Below, one piece after another: positions 1-5,622 of a stretch of DNA of 12,531 nucleotides (positions are counted from its first letter, which is position 1; the number at the start of each line of letters is the position of its first letter). The DNA is from Anaerolineae bacterium (GTDB taxonomy: Bacteria > Chloroflexota > Anaerolineae > Aggregatilineales > Aggregatilineaceae). The notes beneath the pieces are model-generated. The model had not been told where the DNA came from. It worked only from the letters and a program-made list of their open reading frames with translations, and ran no database searches. Made by a program: the position numbers and the translations under genes. The DNA lies in contig JADLHR010000289.1 in assembly GCA_020848665.1 (NCBI GenBank), forward strand, positions 1-12,531, given 5' to 3'.

Positions 1-989
1 CCCTGGAAATACACCTCGCGGATACCCTCGACGTGCCAGCTTAGCGTGACACACTGGCCGCTGTTTATTCGTGGGTTGAGCGGATCGGGCGCGTAATCCG
101 AGGTGAACGAGATATAAACCGGCGGAAGTCCGCCCGTCGTCGCGGTCGGAACAACCGGGATCGGCGTTGGCATAGGCGTCGGCGGCGCGATAAACTGCGC
201 GTCGATCACAGGCACATTTATCAGCGGGATATTGACCGCCAGCAGCGGCGCATAGACCCAGCCGGTCGTCCCCGCCGCGCTGCGCACCTGGAGCCAGCTA
301 TTGTCGAAGCGGCGGCCCAGAATGGTGAGCGGGTCATCCTGGCCCAGAACGCTGATGATCCCCGCGCCTTCGCCGGGGTTCGCCCGCAGATTCAGGCGCG
401 AGACGGACACAGTCGCATCCGGCGTAGCTGCCGGGGGAGGCGTCGGGGACGCCACCGGGACCTGTGGCTCGGTCACCTGCGGGCCTTCGTCCGCCTCAGC
501 CGCGCCGAAGTGTCGCTCGTCAAACGGATCGTTCGACAACTGGCGGACGATCAGCCCGTCCACCGACACGACGTACAGATCCCAGTTGCCGTTGACATCC
601 GACACGAACAGGATGTACTCGCCGCCCGGCTGCCAGCGCGGCTGCACGTCGTCGGCGTCGTTACGCGTCAACTGCTCGACTTCCGAGCCGTCCGCGTTCA
701 TCACGTAGATTTCAAAGTCCCCGTCGCGGTCGGAGCTGAAGACGATCTTCTCGCCGTCCGGCGACCACATCGGATGCGTGTCGACCCCTGGATCGTTGGT
801 TAGCTGAACAAGCTCGCCGGTCTCAGGATCAAGCGTGAAAATTTCGTAGTTACCGGTTTCGTCCGACGAGTACAGGATCAGGCCCGGCCCTTCGTCGTCC
901 TGGGCGTCGGCCGGAGTCCTCAGCGCGAAGACCGCGCCCGCCAGCGCGAGCGCCACCACTATCACCCACAGGCTGCGTGAACGTTTCAT
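1..989 (-). CDS. Secreted PD40 beta-propeller / SH3b protein, C-terminus cut by window edge
   Basis: At least 329 residues are visible. A positively charged start (MKRSRS) and hydrophobic segment 7-23 end at an A-D-A site (about residue 29), so a signal peptide is likely. Three TolB/PD40-type propeller repeats follow at about 36-64, 70-108 and 113-151 (motifs such as WSPDGEKIVFSSDRDGDFEI). After a Pro-rich linker (about 170-190) comes a bacterial SH3 domain at about 190-253 (LNLRANPG, GWVYAPLL), then a second Pro/Thr linker and the beginning of an Ig-like stretch (SGQCVTLSWHVEG). The start ATG at 987-989 is preceded by GAGGAG seven bases upstream. Role unknown: the layout suits an extracytoplasmic binding or sensing protein, and nothing catalytic is visible. 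It is divergent from the DUF47 gene. Confidence 0.85.
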   Translation of the reverse strand, partial: MKRSRSLWVIVVALALAGAVFALRTPADAQDDEGPGLILYSSDETGNYEIFTLDPETGELVQLTNDPGVDTHPMWSPDGEKIVFSSDRDGDFEIYVMNADGSEVEQLTRNDADDVQPRWQPGGEYILFVSDVNGNWDLYVVSVDGLIVRQLSNDPFDERHFGAAEADEGPQVTEPQVPVASPTPPPAATPDATVSVSRLNLRANPGEGAGIISVLGQDDPLTILGRRFDNSWLQVRSAAGTTGWVYAPLLAVNIPLINVPVIDAQFIAPPTPMPTPIPVVPTATTGGLPPVYISFTSDYAPDPLNPRINSGQCVTLSWHVEGIREVYFQ

Positions 990-1024
990 AGCGTCTCCTC
1001 ACTCTTTGCAGTGCCAGGCACCGA

Positions 1025-1040
1025 GTATACCGCGTTATAC
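1025..1040. promoter_or_regulatory. 16-bp near-palindrome, candidate operator
   Basis: GTATACCGCGTTATAC matches its own reverse complement at 14 of 16 positions. On the minus strand its distal half contains TATACT (1024-1029), a plausible -10 box about 35 bases before the start of the secreted-protein gene. No convincing -35 is visible. A symmetric site overlapping a -10 box is the usual layout of a repressor operator; this is inference. Confidence 0.35.
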
Positions 1041-1194
1041 GCCTCGACGGGGCCTCACCTGCGCTGCACGCGCGTCAGGAGCGCCCCTTCAGATTGTAGT
1101 CAAAATTCACCTCGGCCAGCAGGGGGACCAACGGGCTATCGCCTGGCGACTGCCCTTCGCCTGCCTGATGCGCAGCGTTGCTTGGTTTCGATGC

Positions 1195-1223
1195 TTGATT
1201 TTTCGCCTAAAGCAGGGTATATC
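1195..1223 (+). promoter_or_regulatory. Sigma70-type promoter for the DUF47 gene
   Basis: TTGATT (1195-1200) and TATATC (1218-1223) are separated by 17 bases, four of six matches to each consensus box. Transcription would begin near 1230, giving a leader of about 70 bases before the DUF47 start. Confidence 0.45.
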
Positions 1224-1299
1224 CGGACAGCGTACCGGTTGTTCTCCGGCGTCTCACGCCGCCGCTTACCTGGACCTGTCCCGCTACTCCGAGGGTCTT

Positions 1300-1965
1300 A
1301 TGCTCGCTCGCCCGATTCACGCGCTGTTCACTTTTCCTGCCCGCCTGAGAGAACGCTTTCGCAAACGGCCCGACCAGTTCCTGGACCGTCTGCGCACCCA
1401 GACGCGGATCACCGTGCGCGGCGGCGAGGCGCTGCAATACTACATGTCGCATCCGGGGCGCAAAAGCGCGCAGCGCGTCCGGCAACTGGAAAAAGACGCC
1501 GACGAAGTGCACCGCATTCTGGTGGCTGAGCTGAACCGCACCTTCGCAACCCCGTTTGATCGCAAGGATATTCAGGTGCTCGCGCGCGTGCTGGACGATG
1601 TGCTGGACGAGCTGTGGGCCAGCGTCAACGAAATGGATATCCTTGGCGTCCAGCCGAACGATTATCTCAAGGAAATGGCGCGCCTGCTGGCGACTGGCAC
1701 CGAGGAAATCAAGCTGGCGATGGACCGCCTGCCCCAGCATCCATCCGTTGCGACAATGCACGCCATCCGCGCCCGCGCGATCAACAACACGATGGACACG
1801 CTCTACGCGCAGGCGCTGGCTGACCTGTTTCGCAAGCCGAAGGACCTCGATGGCCTGGTGGAAATGATGAAGCTGCGCGAGGTCTACCGGCACCTGTTCC
1901 ACGCCTCGAACCGTATCGTGGAAGCGGCCAACGTAATCGAGGATATTGTCGTGAAGTTCTTCTAG
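1300..1965 (+). CDS. DUF47 / PhoU-like protein (Pit-accessory family)
   Basis: The 221-residue protein matches the DUF47 (PhoU-related, all-helical) family in length and pattern. The hallmark acidic helix EKDADEVHR is at 64-72, followed by TPFDRKDI (84-91), LDDVLDE (98-104) and a C-terminal helix ending ASNRIVEAANVIEDIVVK. Family members form bundles of PhoU-like helices with metal-binding acidic clusters and usually accompany a Pit phosphate transporter, where they are thought to modulate uptake. No Pit gene is adjacent here, so the partner is unknown. I chose ATG 1300 because CGAGGG lies about five bases upstream and because the longer upstream reading frame overlaps a promoter. It converges with the glycerate kinase gene. 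Confidence 0.85.
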   Translation: MLARPIHALFTFPARLRERFRKRPDQFLDRLRTQTRITVRGGEALQYYMSHPGRKSAQRVRQLEKDADEVHRILVAELNRTFATPFDRKDIQVLARVLDDVLDELWASVNEMDILGVQPNDYLKEMARLLATGTEEIKLAMDRLPQHPSVATMHAIRARAINNTMDTLYAQALADLFRKPKDLDGLVEMMKLREVYRHLFHASNRIVEAANVIEDIVVKFF

Positions 1966-1975
1966 ATACAGCCCG

Positions 1976-1998
1976 GCCAGCCGCTATTTGTCGCTGGC
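1976..1998 (+). terminator. Weak hairpin between convergent genes
   Basis: GCCAGC (1976-1981) pairs with GCTGGC (1993-1998) around an 11-base loop, 10 bases after the DUF47 stop codon. Only a TT follows, not a full T tract, so termination here is tentative. Confidence 0.3.
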
Positions 1999-2044
1999 TT
2001 CACTGAGCTTGCCACTCTTTGCGGTTCTTCGCTGCATTTCGCCG

Positions 2045-3397
2045 TTACCAGACGAACACAGCGCTCAGGTCGTTGACGTTGGTATTTGTCGGCCCGGTGA
2101 CTAACAGATCACCGGTCGCCGCCAGCAGCGGGTAGGCGTCATTGTTTTCCAGTGCCGTCCGCGCCCGCAGCCCCTGCGCGGCGGCACGCTCGACGGTGTC
2201 GCCATCGACCAGCCCCCCCGCCGCCTCGGTAGGACCGTCAGTCCCATCTGTCGCCAGACTAGCCAGCAGAATGTTGCGTGATCCGGCCAGCGCCAGCGCG
2301 GCGGACAGCGCCAGCTCCTGATTGCGCCCACCCTTCCCCGCGCCGCGCACCGTAACGGTTGTCTCGCCTCCGAACAGCAGGCAGGCCGGGCGCGTGATCG
2401 GGCGGTTGTGCGCCGCGATCTCCTTGCCAATGCTCGCCAGCGCGATGGCGACTTCGCGCGCCTCACCTTCCAGGTAGGTTGTCGCGATCGCGGCATTGAG
2501 GCCGAGCGCCTCGGCGCGCGTTCGCGCTGCTTCAGCAGCCAGCGCGTTGTCTGCAATGATGACGTTCTGCACGCGCGCGAAGACTGGATCGCCCGTTTTT
2601 GGCGTATCGGCCCCGTGTCCAGCGCTCGTGGCGTCGAGATGGCGCCGGATCGACTCCGGCGCGCTATCCCACACGCCGAACTGCTCCAGCGCGGCTCGCG
2701 CGTCAGCCGCGGTCGTCGGATCAGGCACGGTCGGCCCCGACGCGATCACGTCCAGCGGGCTGCCGACCACGTCCGAGACGATCAGCGTGATCACAGTGGC
2801 CGGATACGCCCGGCGCGCAAGCTGTCCGCCTTTGACCTGCGACAGGTGCTTACGCACGGTGTTGAGCGTGCCAATCGGCGCGCCGGAGCGCAGCAGCGAC
2901 TCAGTCAGCGCCTGCATGTCGGCCAGCGTCACGCTCTCGACTGGCAGCGTCATCAGAGCAGAGCCGCCGCCAGAGATCACGCCGATCACCAGGTCGTTTT
3001 CGCCTACGCCGCGCAGCAGATCCACGATTGCACGCGATCCCGCCCGCCCGGCCTCGTCTGGGACCGGGTGCCCGGCTTCATGCAGGATGACGCGGCGCGT
3101 CGGCGTCGTATAGCCGTACTTCACAATGACGTGCCCGCCCGCGATCCGGTTTCCAAGCAGGTCTTCGACCGCCGCTGCCATCGGTCCGCTGGCCTTGCCG
3201 GCCCCAACTACCCACACCCGCCGGAAGGACGACAGGTCATATTCGCGTCCGCCTACCGTCAGGCGATCACCTTCGCAGCGGAGCGCGCGGCGGACGGCTG
3301 CGCCCGGCTCGGCAGCATCAAGCGCAGCTTCCAGCACGTCAAGCGCCGCTGCTCGCCGCTGATCGTCCTGCCCTGGCTGTCGCAGAAAACGCGCCAT
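2045..3397 (-). CDS. Glycerate 2-kinase, type II (DUF4147-MOFRL family, GckA/TtuD-like)
   Basis: The 450-residue cytoplasmic enzyme is predicted to phosphorylate D-glycerate to 2-phosphoglycerate with ATP, feeding lower glycolysis. The N-terminal DUF4147 domain shows GAGKAS (65-70), the glycine-rich SGGGSALM (142-149), RKHLSQVKGGQLA (182-194) and SDVVGSPLDVIASGPTVPD (208-226). The C-terminal MOFRL domain shows GGETTVTV (343-350), GRNQE (357-361), ATDGTDGPTEAAGG (382-395) and TGPTNTNVND (434-443). The length is typical and all signature motifs are intact. The start is supported by AAGGAG eight bases upstream. It lies 51 bp downstream of the sensor-kinase gene on the same strand, so the two may be cotranscribed. 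No serine-cycle or glyoxylate gene is nearby to name the pathway. Confidence 0.93.
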   Translation of the reverse strand: MARFLRQPGQDDQRRAAALDVLEAALDAAEPGAAVRRALRCEGDRLTVGGREYDLSSFRRVWVVGAGKASGPMAAAVEDLLGNRIAGGHVIVKYGYTTPTRRVILHEAGHPVPDEAGRAGSRAIVDLLRGVGENDLVIGVISGGGSALMTLPVESVTLADMQALTESLLRSGAPIGTLNTVRKHLSQVKGGQLARRAYPATVITLIVSDVVGSPLDVIASGPTVPDPTTAADARAALEQFGVWDSAPESIRRHLDATSAGHGADTPKTGDPVFARVQNVIIADNALAAEAARTRAEALGLNAAIATTYLEGEAREVAIALASIGKEIAAHNRPITRPACLLFGGETTVTVRGAGKGGRNQELALSAALALAGSRNILLASLATDGTDGPTEAAGGLVDGDTVERAAAQGLRARTALENNDAYPLLAATGDLLVTGPTNTNVNDLSAVFVW

Positions 3398-3414
3398 GCC
3401 CCCCTGCTCCTTAT

Positions 3415-3447
3415 GCGCCGGTGAACATGAGCGCCGGTTGAACCATG
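3415..3447. repeat. Imperfect direct repeat upstream of the glycerate kinase
   Basis: GCGCCGGTGAACATG (3415-3429) is repeated as GCGCCGGTTGAACCATG (3431-3447), differing by two single-base insertions. The pair fills most of the 51-base gap between the sensor kinase and glycerate kinase genes. It may be a small duplication or a binding site; no function is evident. Confidence 0.4.
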
Positions 3448-3448
3448 C

Positions 3449-4714
3449 TCAGGCGCTTCCAGCCAGCGCTTCGTCGCCTGCGAAATCTTCGGCTTCACAA
3501 ACCGGGATCCCCATAATCACCTGAGTTCCCCGGTTGGCTACCGAGCACAACTCAAACGTCCCGCCGTGCGCTTCAATGATCCCGCGTGCCAGCGGCAGGC
3601 CAATGCCAACCCCCTGCTGCTCGTGCTTGTACCGCTGGGCCTGGCGGTACGGCTCGAAAACGTACGGCAGGTCCTCGGCGGGAATACCCGGTCCATAATC
3701 GGTGACGGTCACCCATACCAGCCCGTCCGACACCCACTGTGTGAGCTGAATCGGCTGGTCAGGATCCGCGAATGCGATCGCGTTTGAGATGACCTCAGCC
3801 AGCGCATGCTTGATGGCGCCTGGATCGCCCCAGACCAGCGCGTCGGGATCAAGCTCGTTGAAGTGTATCAGGTTTTTCCAGCCGCGATAATGAAATTGTC
3901 GCGCCCGATCGATTGCGCCGATCACCGCGTCGCGCACCCGGCTGGGGCGGGGATGCGCGGAGACTGACTCTCTGAGCGCGCCCGATTCGAGCATCATATA
4001 CAGAACCATCTGCTCGACCATACGCGTCATGCGCACGCTGCCGTGCTGCATAACGTCGATGATCTCCTGGATTTCTGGCAGGTTGTGGCTGCTGAAGTGC
4101 CGGGCAAGGATCTCCGCTGCCATGTTAATTGACGTCAACGGAGTGCGCAGCTCGTGGGCCACCATCGACGTGAACTCGCGCCGGGCCTTGTCCAGCGCGT
4201 ATCGTTGCTGCTCGATCTGCTCCCGCAGCTCGGCCTGCCGTTTCAGTTTGCCATGGATGATAAGCAAAAACTGCTCGCGATCCATCGGCGTTTGCAGGCA
4301 GGCGTCCGCTCCCAACAGGTACCCCTGACGCAGCGGCTCAAGCTCGCGGCGGTCCGTTAGAAACAGAAAAGGAATAGTCAGCCACAAGCGATTCGCCCGG
4401 ATCGTGCGCAGGAACTCAAATCCGTCCTGGGGCGGCAGATTAACGTCGCTGACAATCAGATCGGGCGGTCGTGCCGCCGTGCGCAGCGTCTCCAGCGCGT
4501 GGTTTCCGTCGGCGCTGACAAGCACCGCAAACCCTTCTTTGGTTAAGAGATGCTTCATACCGCGCTGGAGCGTTGGCTTTTCAGCCGCAAGAAGAATAGT
4601 TGTTACGTCGCCGTGGGAAGTAACGTAGTCGTCCATGAAGGCTATGTTTTCTCGGAATTCTCTCGAAAGTAGCGCCTGACCCCCGCTGATCAGGCATTCT
4701 GCGAAAAGGAACAT
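3449..4714 (-). CDS. Hybrid sensor: receiver domain fused to histidine kinase
   Basis: The protein is 421 residues from the first ATG, with no membrane segment, so it is cytoplasmic. A receiver domain (about 39-155) has phosphoacceptor D90 and conserved T120. A linker helix of about 156-180 leads to a HisKA domain with the H-box FTSMVAHELRTPLTS (phospho-His H187). The HATPase domain has an N-box (N311), G1 DYGPGIP (339-345), an F-box VFEPYRQ and G2 GVGIGLPLA (368-376). The receiver is atypical: the usual GADxYLxKP lysine is Thr142 (LQTP), and the first acidic-pocket Asp is Ala44, leaving E45. Start uncertain: ATG at 4712-4714 has no clear ribosome site, and an internal ATG at 4634-4636 (Met27) would place the receiver near the N-terminus as usual. 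No separate output regulator is adjacent. Confidence 0.88.
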   Translation of the reverse strand: MFLFAECLISGGQALLSREFRENIAFMDDYVTSHGDVTTILLAAEKPTLQRGMKHLLTKEGFAVLVSADGNHALETLRTAARPPDLIVSDVNLPPQDGFEFLRTIRANRLWLTIPFLFLTDRRELEPLRQGYLLGADACLQTPMDREQFLLIIHGKLKRQAELREQIEQQRYALDKARREFTSMVAHELRTPLTSINMAAEILARHFSSHNLPEIQEIIDVMQHGSVRMTRMVEQMVLYMMLESGALRESVSAHPRPSRVRDAVIGAIDRARQFHYRGWKNLIHFNELDPDALVWGDPGAIKHALAEVISNAIAFADPDQPIQLTQWVSDGLVWVTVTDYGPGIPAEDLPYVFEPYRQAQRYKHEQQGVGIGLPLARGIIEAHGGTFELCSVANRGTQVIMGIPVCEAEDFAGDEALAGSA

Positions 4715-4781
4715 ATCGATATTATCTCACACTATAGTTAAAATATCGTAATGATTTTGTAGTTTTATCGTTGTTTCTCAC
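4715..4781 (-). promoter_or_regulatory. AT-rich regulatory region with direct repeats upstream of the sensor kinase
   Basis: This stretch is strikingly AT-rich within a GC-rich window. On the minus strand GTGAGAAACAACGAT (4767-4781) recurs as GTGAGATAATATCGAT (4715-4730), starts about 51 bases (roughly five helical turns) apart. A perfect palindrome ATATCGATAT (4713-4722) abuts the first ATG. A TTGACG lies just upstream on the minus strand with a poor, widely spaced -10 (TACAAA, 19 bases). This is a probable promoter or operator zone, but the exact boxes are uncertain. Confidence 0.35.
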
Positions 4782-4895
4782 GTCAAAAATAATTGTTTCT
4801 TCATTTCTTAAGACCATCAGCCAGACGACACCTGGCGCCCCGAACAGTATAATTGGTTGCGCATGGTCGTGCGGCGGATTTCGTGCAAGGCAGCG

Positions 4896-4925
4896 TTGCC
4901 GCCGAACCGTGTTTCGTGCTACACT
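4896..4925 (+). promoter_or_regulatory. Promoter of the darA operon
   Basis: TTGCCG (4896-4901) and TACACT (4920-4925) are separated by 18 bases. Transcription would start near 4932, giving a very short leader of about 25 bases before the ATG at 4958. Confidence 0.5.
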
Positions 4926-4947
4926 GCATGTGTTTACGATTATTAAT

Positions 4948-4953
4948 AGGAGG
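4948..4953 (+). promoter_or_regulatory. Consensus ribosome binding site of darA
   Basis: A full AGGAGG lies four bases before ATG 4958. It rules out the longer reading frame that begins at 4853, whose extra 35 residues would span the promoter. Confidence 0.7.
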
Positions 4954-4957
4954 GTTT

Positions 4958-5284
4958 ATGAAACTGATCTTGACGATCGTCCAGGATCAGGACGCCGACG
5001 CCACCGTCCAGGCATTAAACGACGCCGGCCATCGGGTGACGCGCGTTGCCAGCACGGGCGGCTTTTTCCGCGTCGGCAACACCACCCTGCTGATCGGCGT
5101 GGACGATAGCGCCGTCGAGCCGGTCGTATCGCTCCTGAAAACCACCTGTGAGCGCCGCACGCGTCTGATCCCTGCCGGCCCGAATATCGTCGAGTCGGCG
5201 GCGATGATGGGAGCGTTCGTCGAGGTTGAAGTCGGCGGCGCAAACGTCTTCATCATAAATGTGGAGCATTTCGAACAGGTATGA
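4958..5284 (+). CDS. darA: PII-like cyclic-di-AMP receptor (DarA/PstA, YaaQ family)
   Basis: The 108-residue protein matches the DarA/PstA family along its whole length: MKLILTIVQDQD, then RVTRVASTGGF (26-36), GNTTLLIGVDD (40-50) and the C-terminal EVEVGGANVF. Characterised relatives are PII-like homotrimers that bind cyclic-di-AMP at subunit interfaces. From my memory of those structures, ligand-contact positions around R26, T28, F36, N41 and G47 are all retained here, so binding is plausible. The B-loop region (about 69-85) is of normal size. The gene has its own promoter and a strong ribosome site, and its TGA overlaps the next gene's ATG. The target is unknown, as for the family in general. 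Confidence 0.9.
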   Translation: MKLILTIVQDQDADATVQALNDAGHRVTRVASTGGFFRVGNTTLLIGVDDSAVEPVVSLLKTTCERRTRLIPAGPNIVESAAMMGAFVEVEVGGANVFIINVEHFEQV

Positions 5285-5562
5285 ACGAGACGACGATAAA
5301 GGTGATCCTGGTCATCGCGCGCGGGGACTGTTCCGACCGTTTGATTCAGCGATTGCTGGACGAGCAGTACCGCGTGACGGAGTTCGCCAGCATGGGCGGT
5401 TTTTTGCGCCAAAAGAGCACCACGCTCATCCTCGGCGTCAAGCCGGAGCGGATCGAGAGCGCCCTGGCCCTCATCCGCGAGATCTGCGCGTCAGCGCCAG
5501 ACAGCGCCGAGCACAACGCCACCGTATTTGTGCTGGAAGCTGAGCAGTTCATCCATTTCTGA
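5281..5562 (+). CDS. Shortened, divergent DarA-like paralogue
   Basis: This 93-residue protein is a second member of the same PII-like family: IKVILVIARGD, RVTEFASMGGF (31-41), STTLILGVKPERIESALALI and C-terminal ATVFVLEAEQFIHF. It starts within the stop of the first copy (ATGA overlap), so translation is coupled. It differs from its neighbour in two ways. The loop asparagine (GNTT) is serine in KSTT, and the segment between the helix after residue 69 and the final strand is shortened, removing most of the B-loop and the VEVEVGG strand. It may form mixed trimers with the first copy, bind another ligand, or be ligand-independent; the sequence alone cannot decide. Confidence 0.82.
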   Translation: MNETTIKVILVIARGDCSDRLIQRLLDEQYRVTEFASMGGFLRQKSTTLILGVKPERIESALALIREICASAPDSAEHNATVFVLEAEQFIHF

Positions 5563-5578
5563 CGCCAGCACGGGTGTA

Positions 5579-5602
5579 CCCGGCGCGGGTAATCGCGCCG
5601 GG
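5579..5602. terminator. Perfect 9-bp GC hairpin between convergent genes
   Basis: CCCGGCGCG (5579-5587), loop GGTAAT, and CGCGCCGGG (5594-5602) form a perfect inverted repeat 16 bases after the second DarA gene and 20 bases from the end of the opposing gene. There is no long T tract on either side, but position and symmetry suit a bidirectional terminator. Confidence 0.55.
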
Positions 5603-5622
5603 CTGCTTCCCCGGAGATCGTC

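Larger units (their letters stand above)
990..1299. other. Divergent intergenic region (310 bases)
   Basis: This gap separates the minus-strand secreted protein from the plus-strand DUF47 gene. It holds a near-palindrome at 1025-1040 and a plus-strand promoter at 1195-1223. An open frame of DUF47 phase extends upstream through it to 1006, but that extension has no family similarity that I can recognise and contains the promoter, so I treat it as noncoding. I see no RNA gene here. Confidence 0.6.

Noticed and set aside
1006..1299. N-terminal extension of the DUF47 reading frame to an ATG at 1006
   Set aside because: The extra 98 residues show no recognisable domain, lack a ribosome site and span a good promoter; ATG 1300 gives the usual family length.
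1207..1902. 231-codon open frame on the minus strand opposite DUF47
   Set aside because: It is a mirror frame of a GC3-rich gene; the His/Val-rich composition is typical of antisense frames and the plus-strand gene has clear family motifs.
2408..3424. 338-codon plus-strand open frame opposite the glycerate kinase
   Set aside because: Arg/Gln/His-rich translation with no motif, fully covering a confidently identified enzyme gene.
3398..3448. Terminator between the sensor kinase and glycerate kinase genes
   Set aside because: The gap holds a direct, not inverted, repeat and no T tract.
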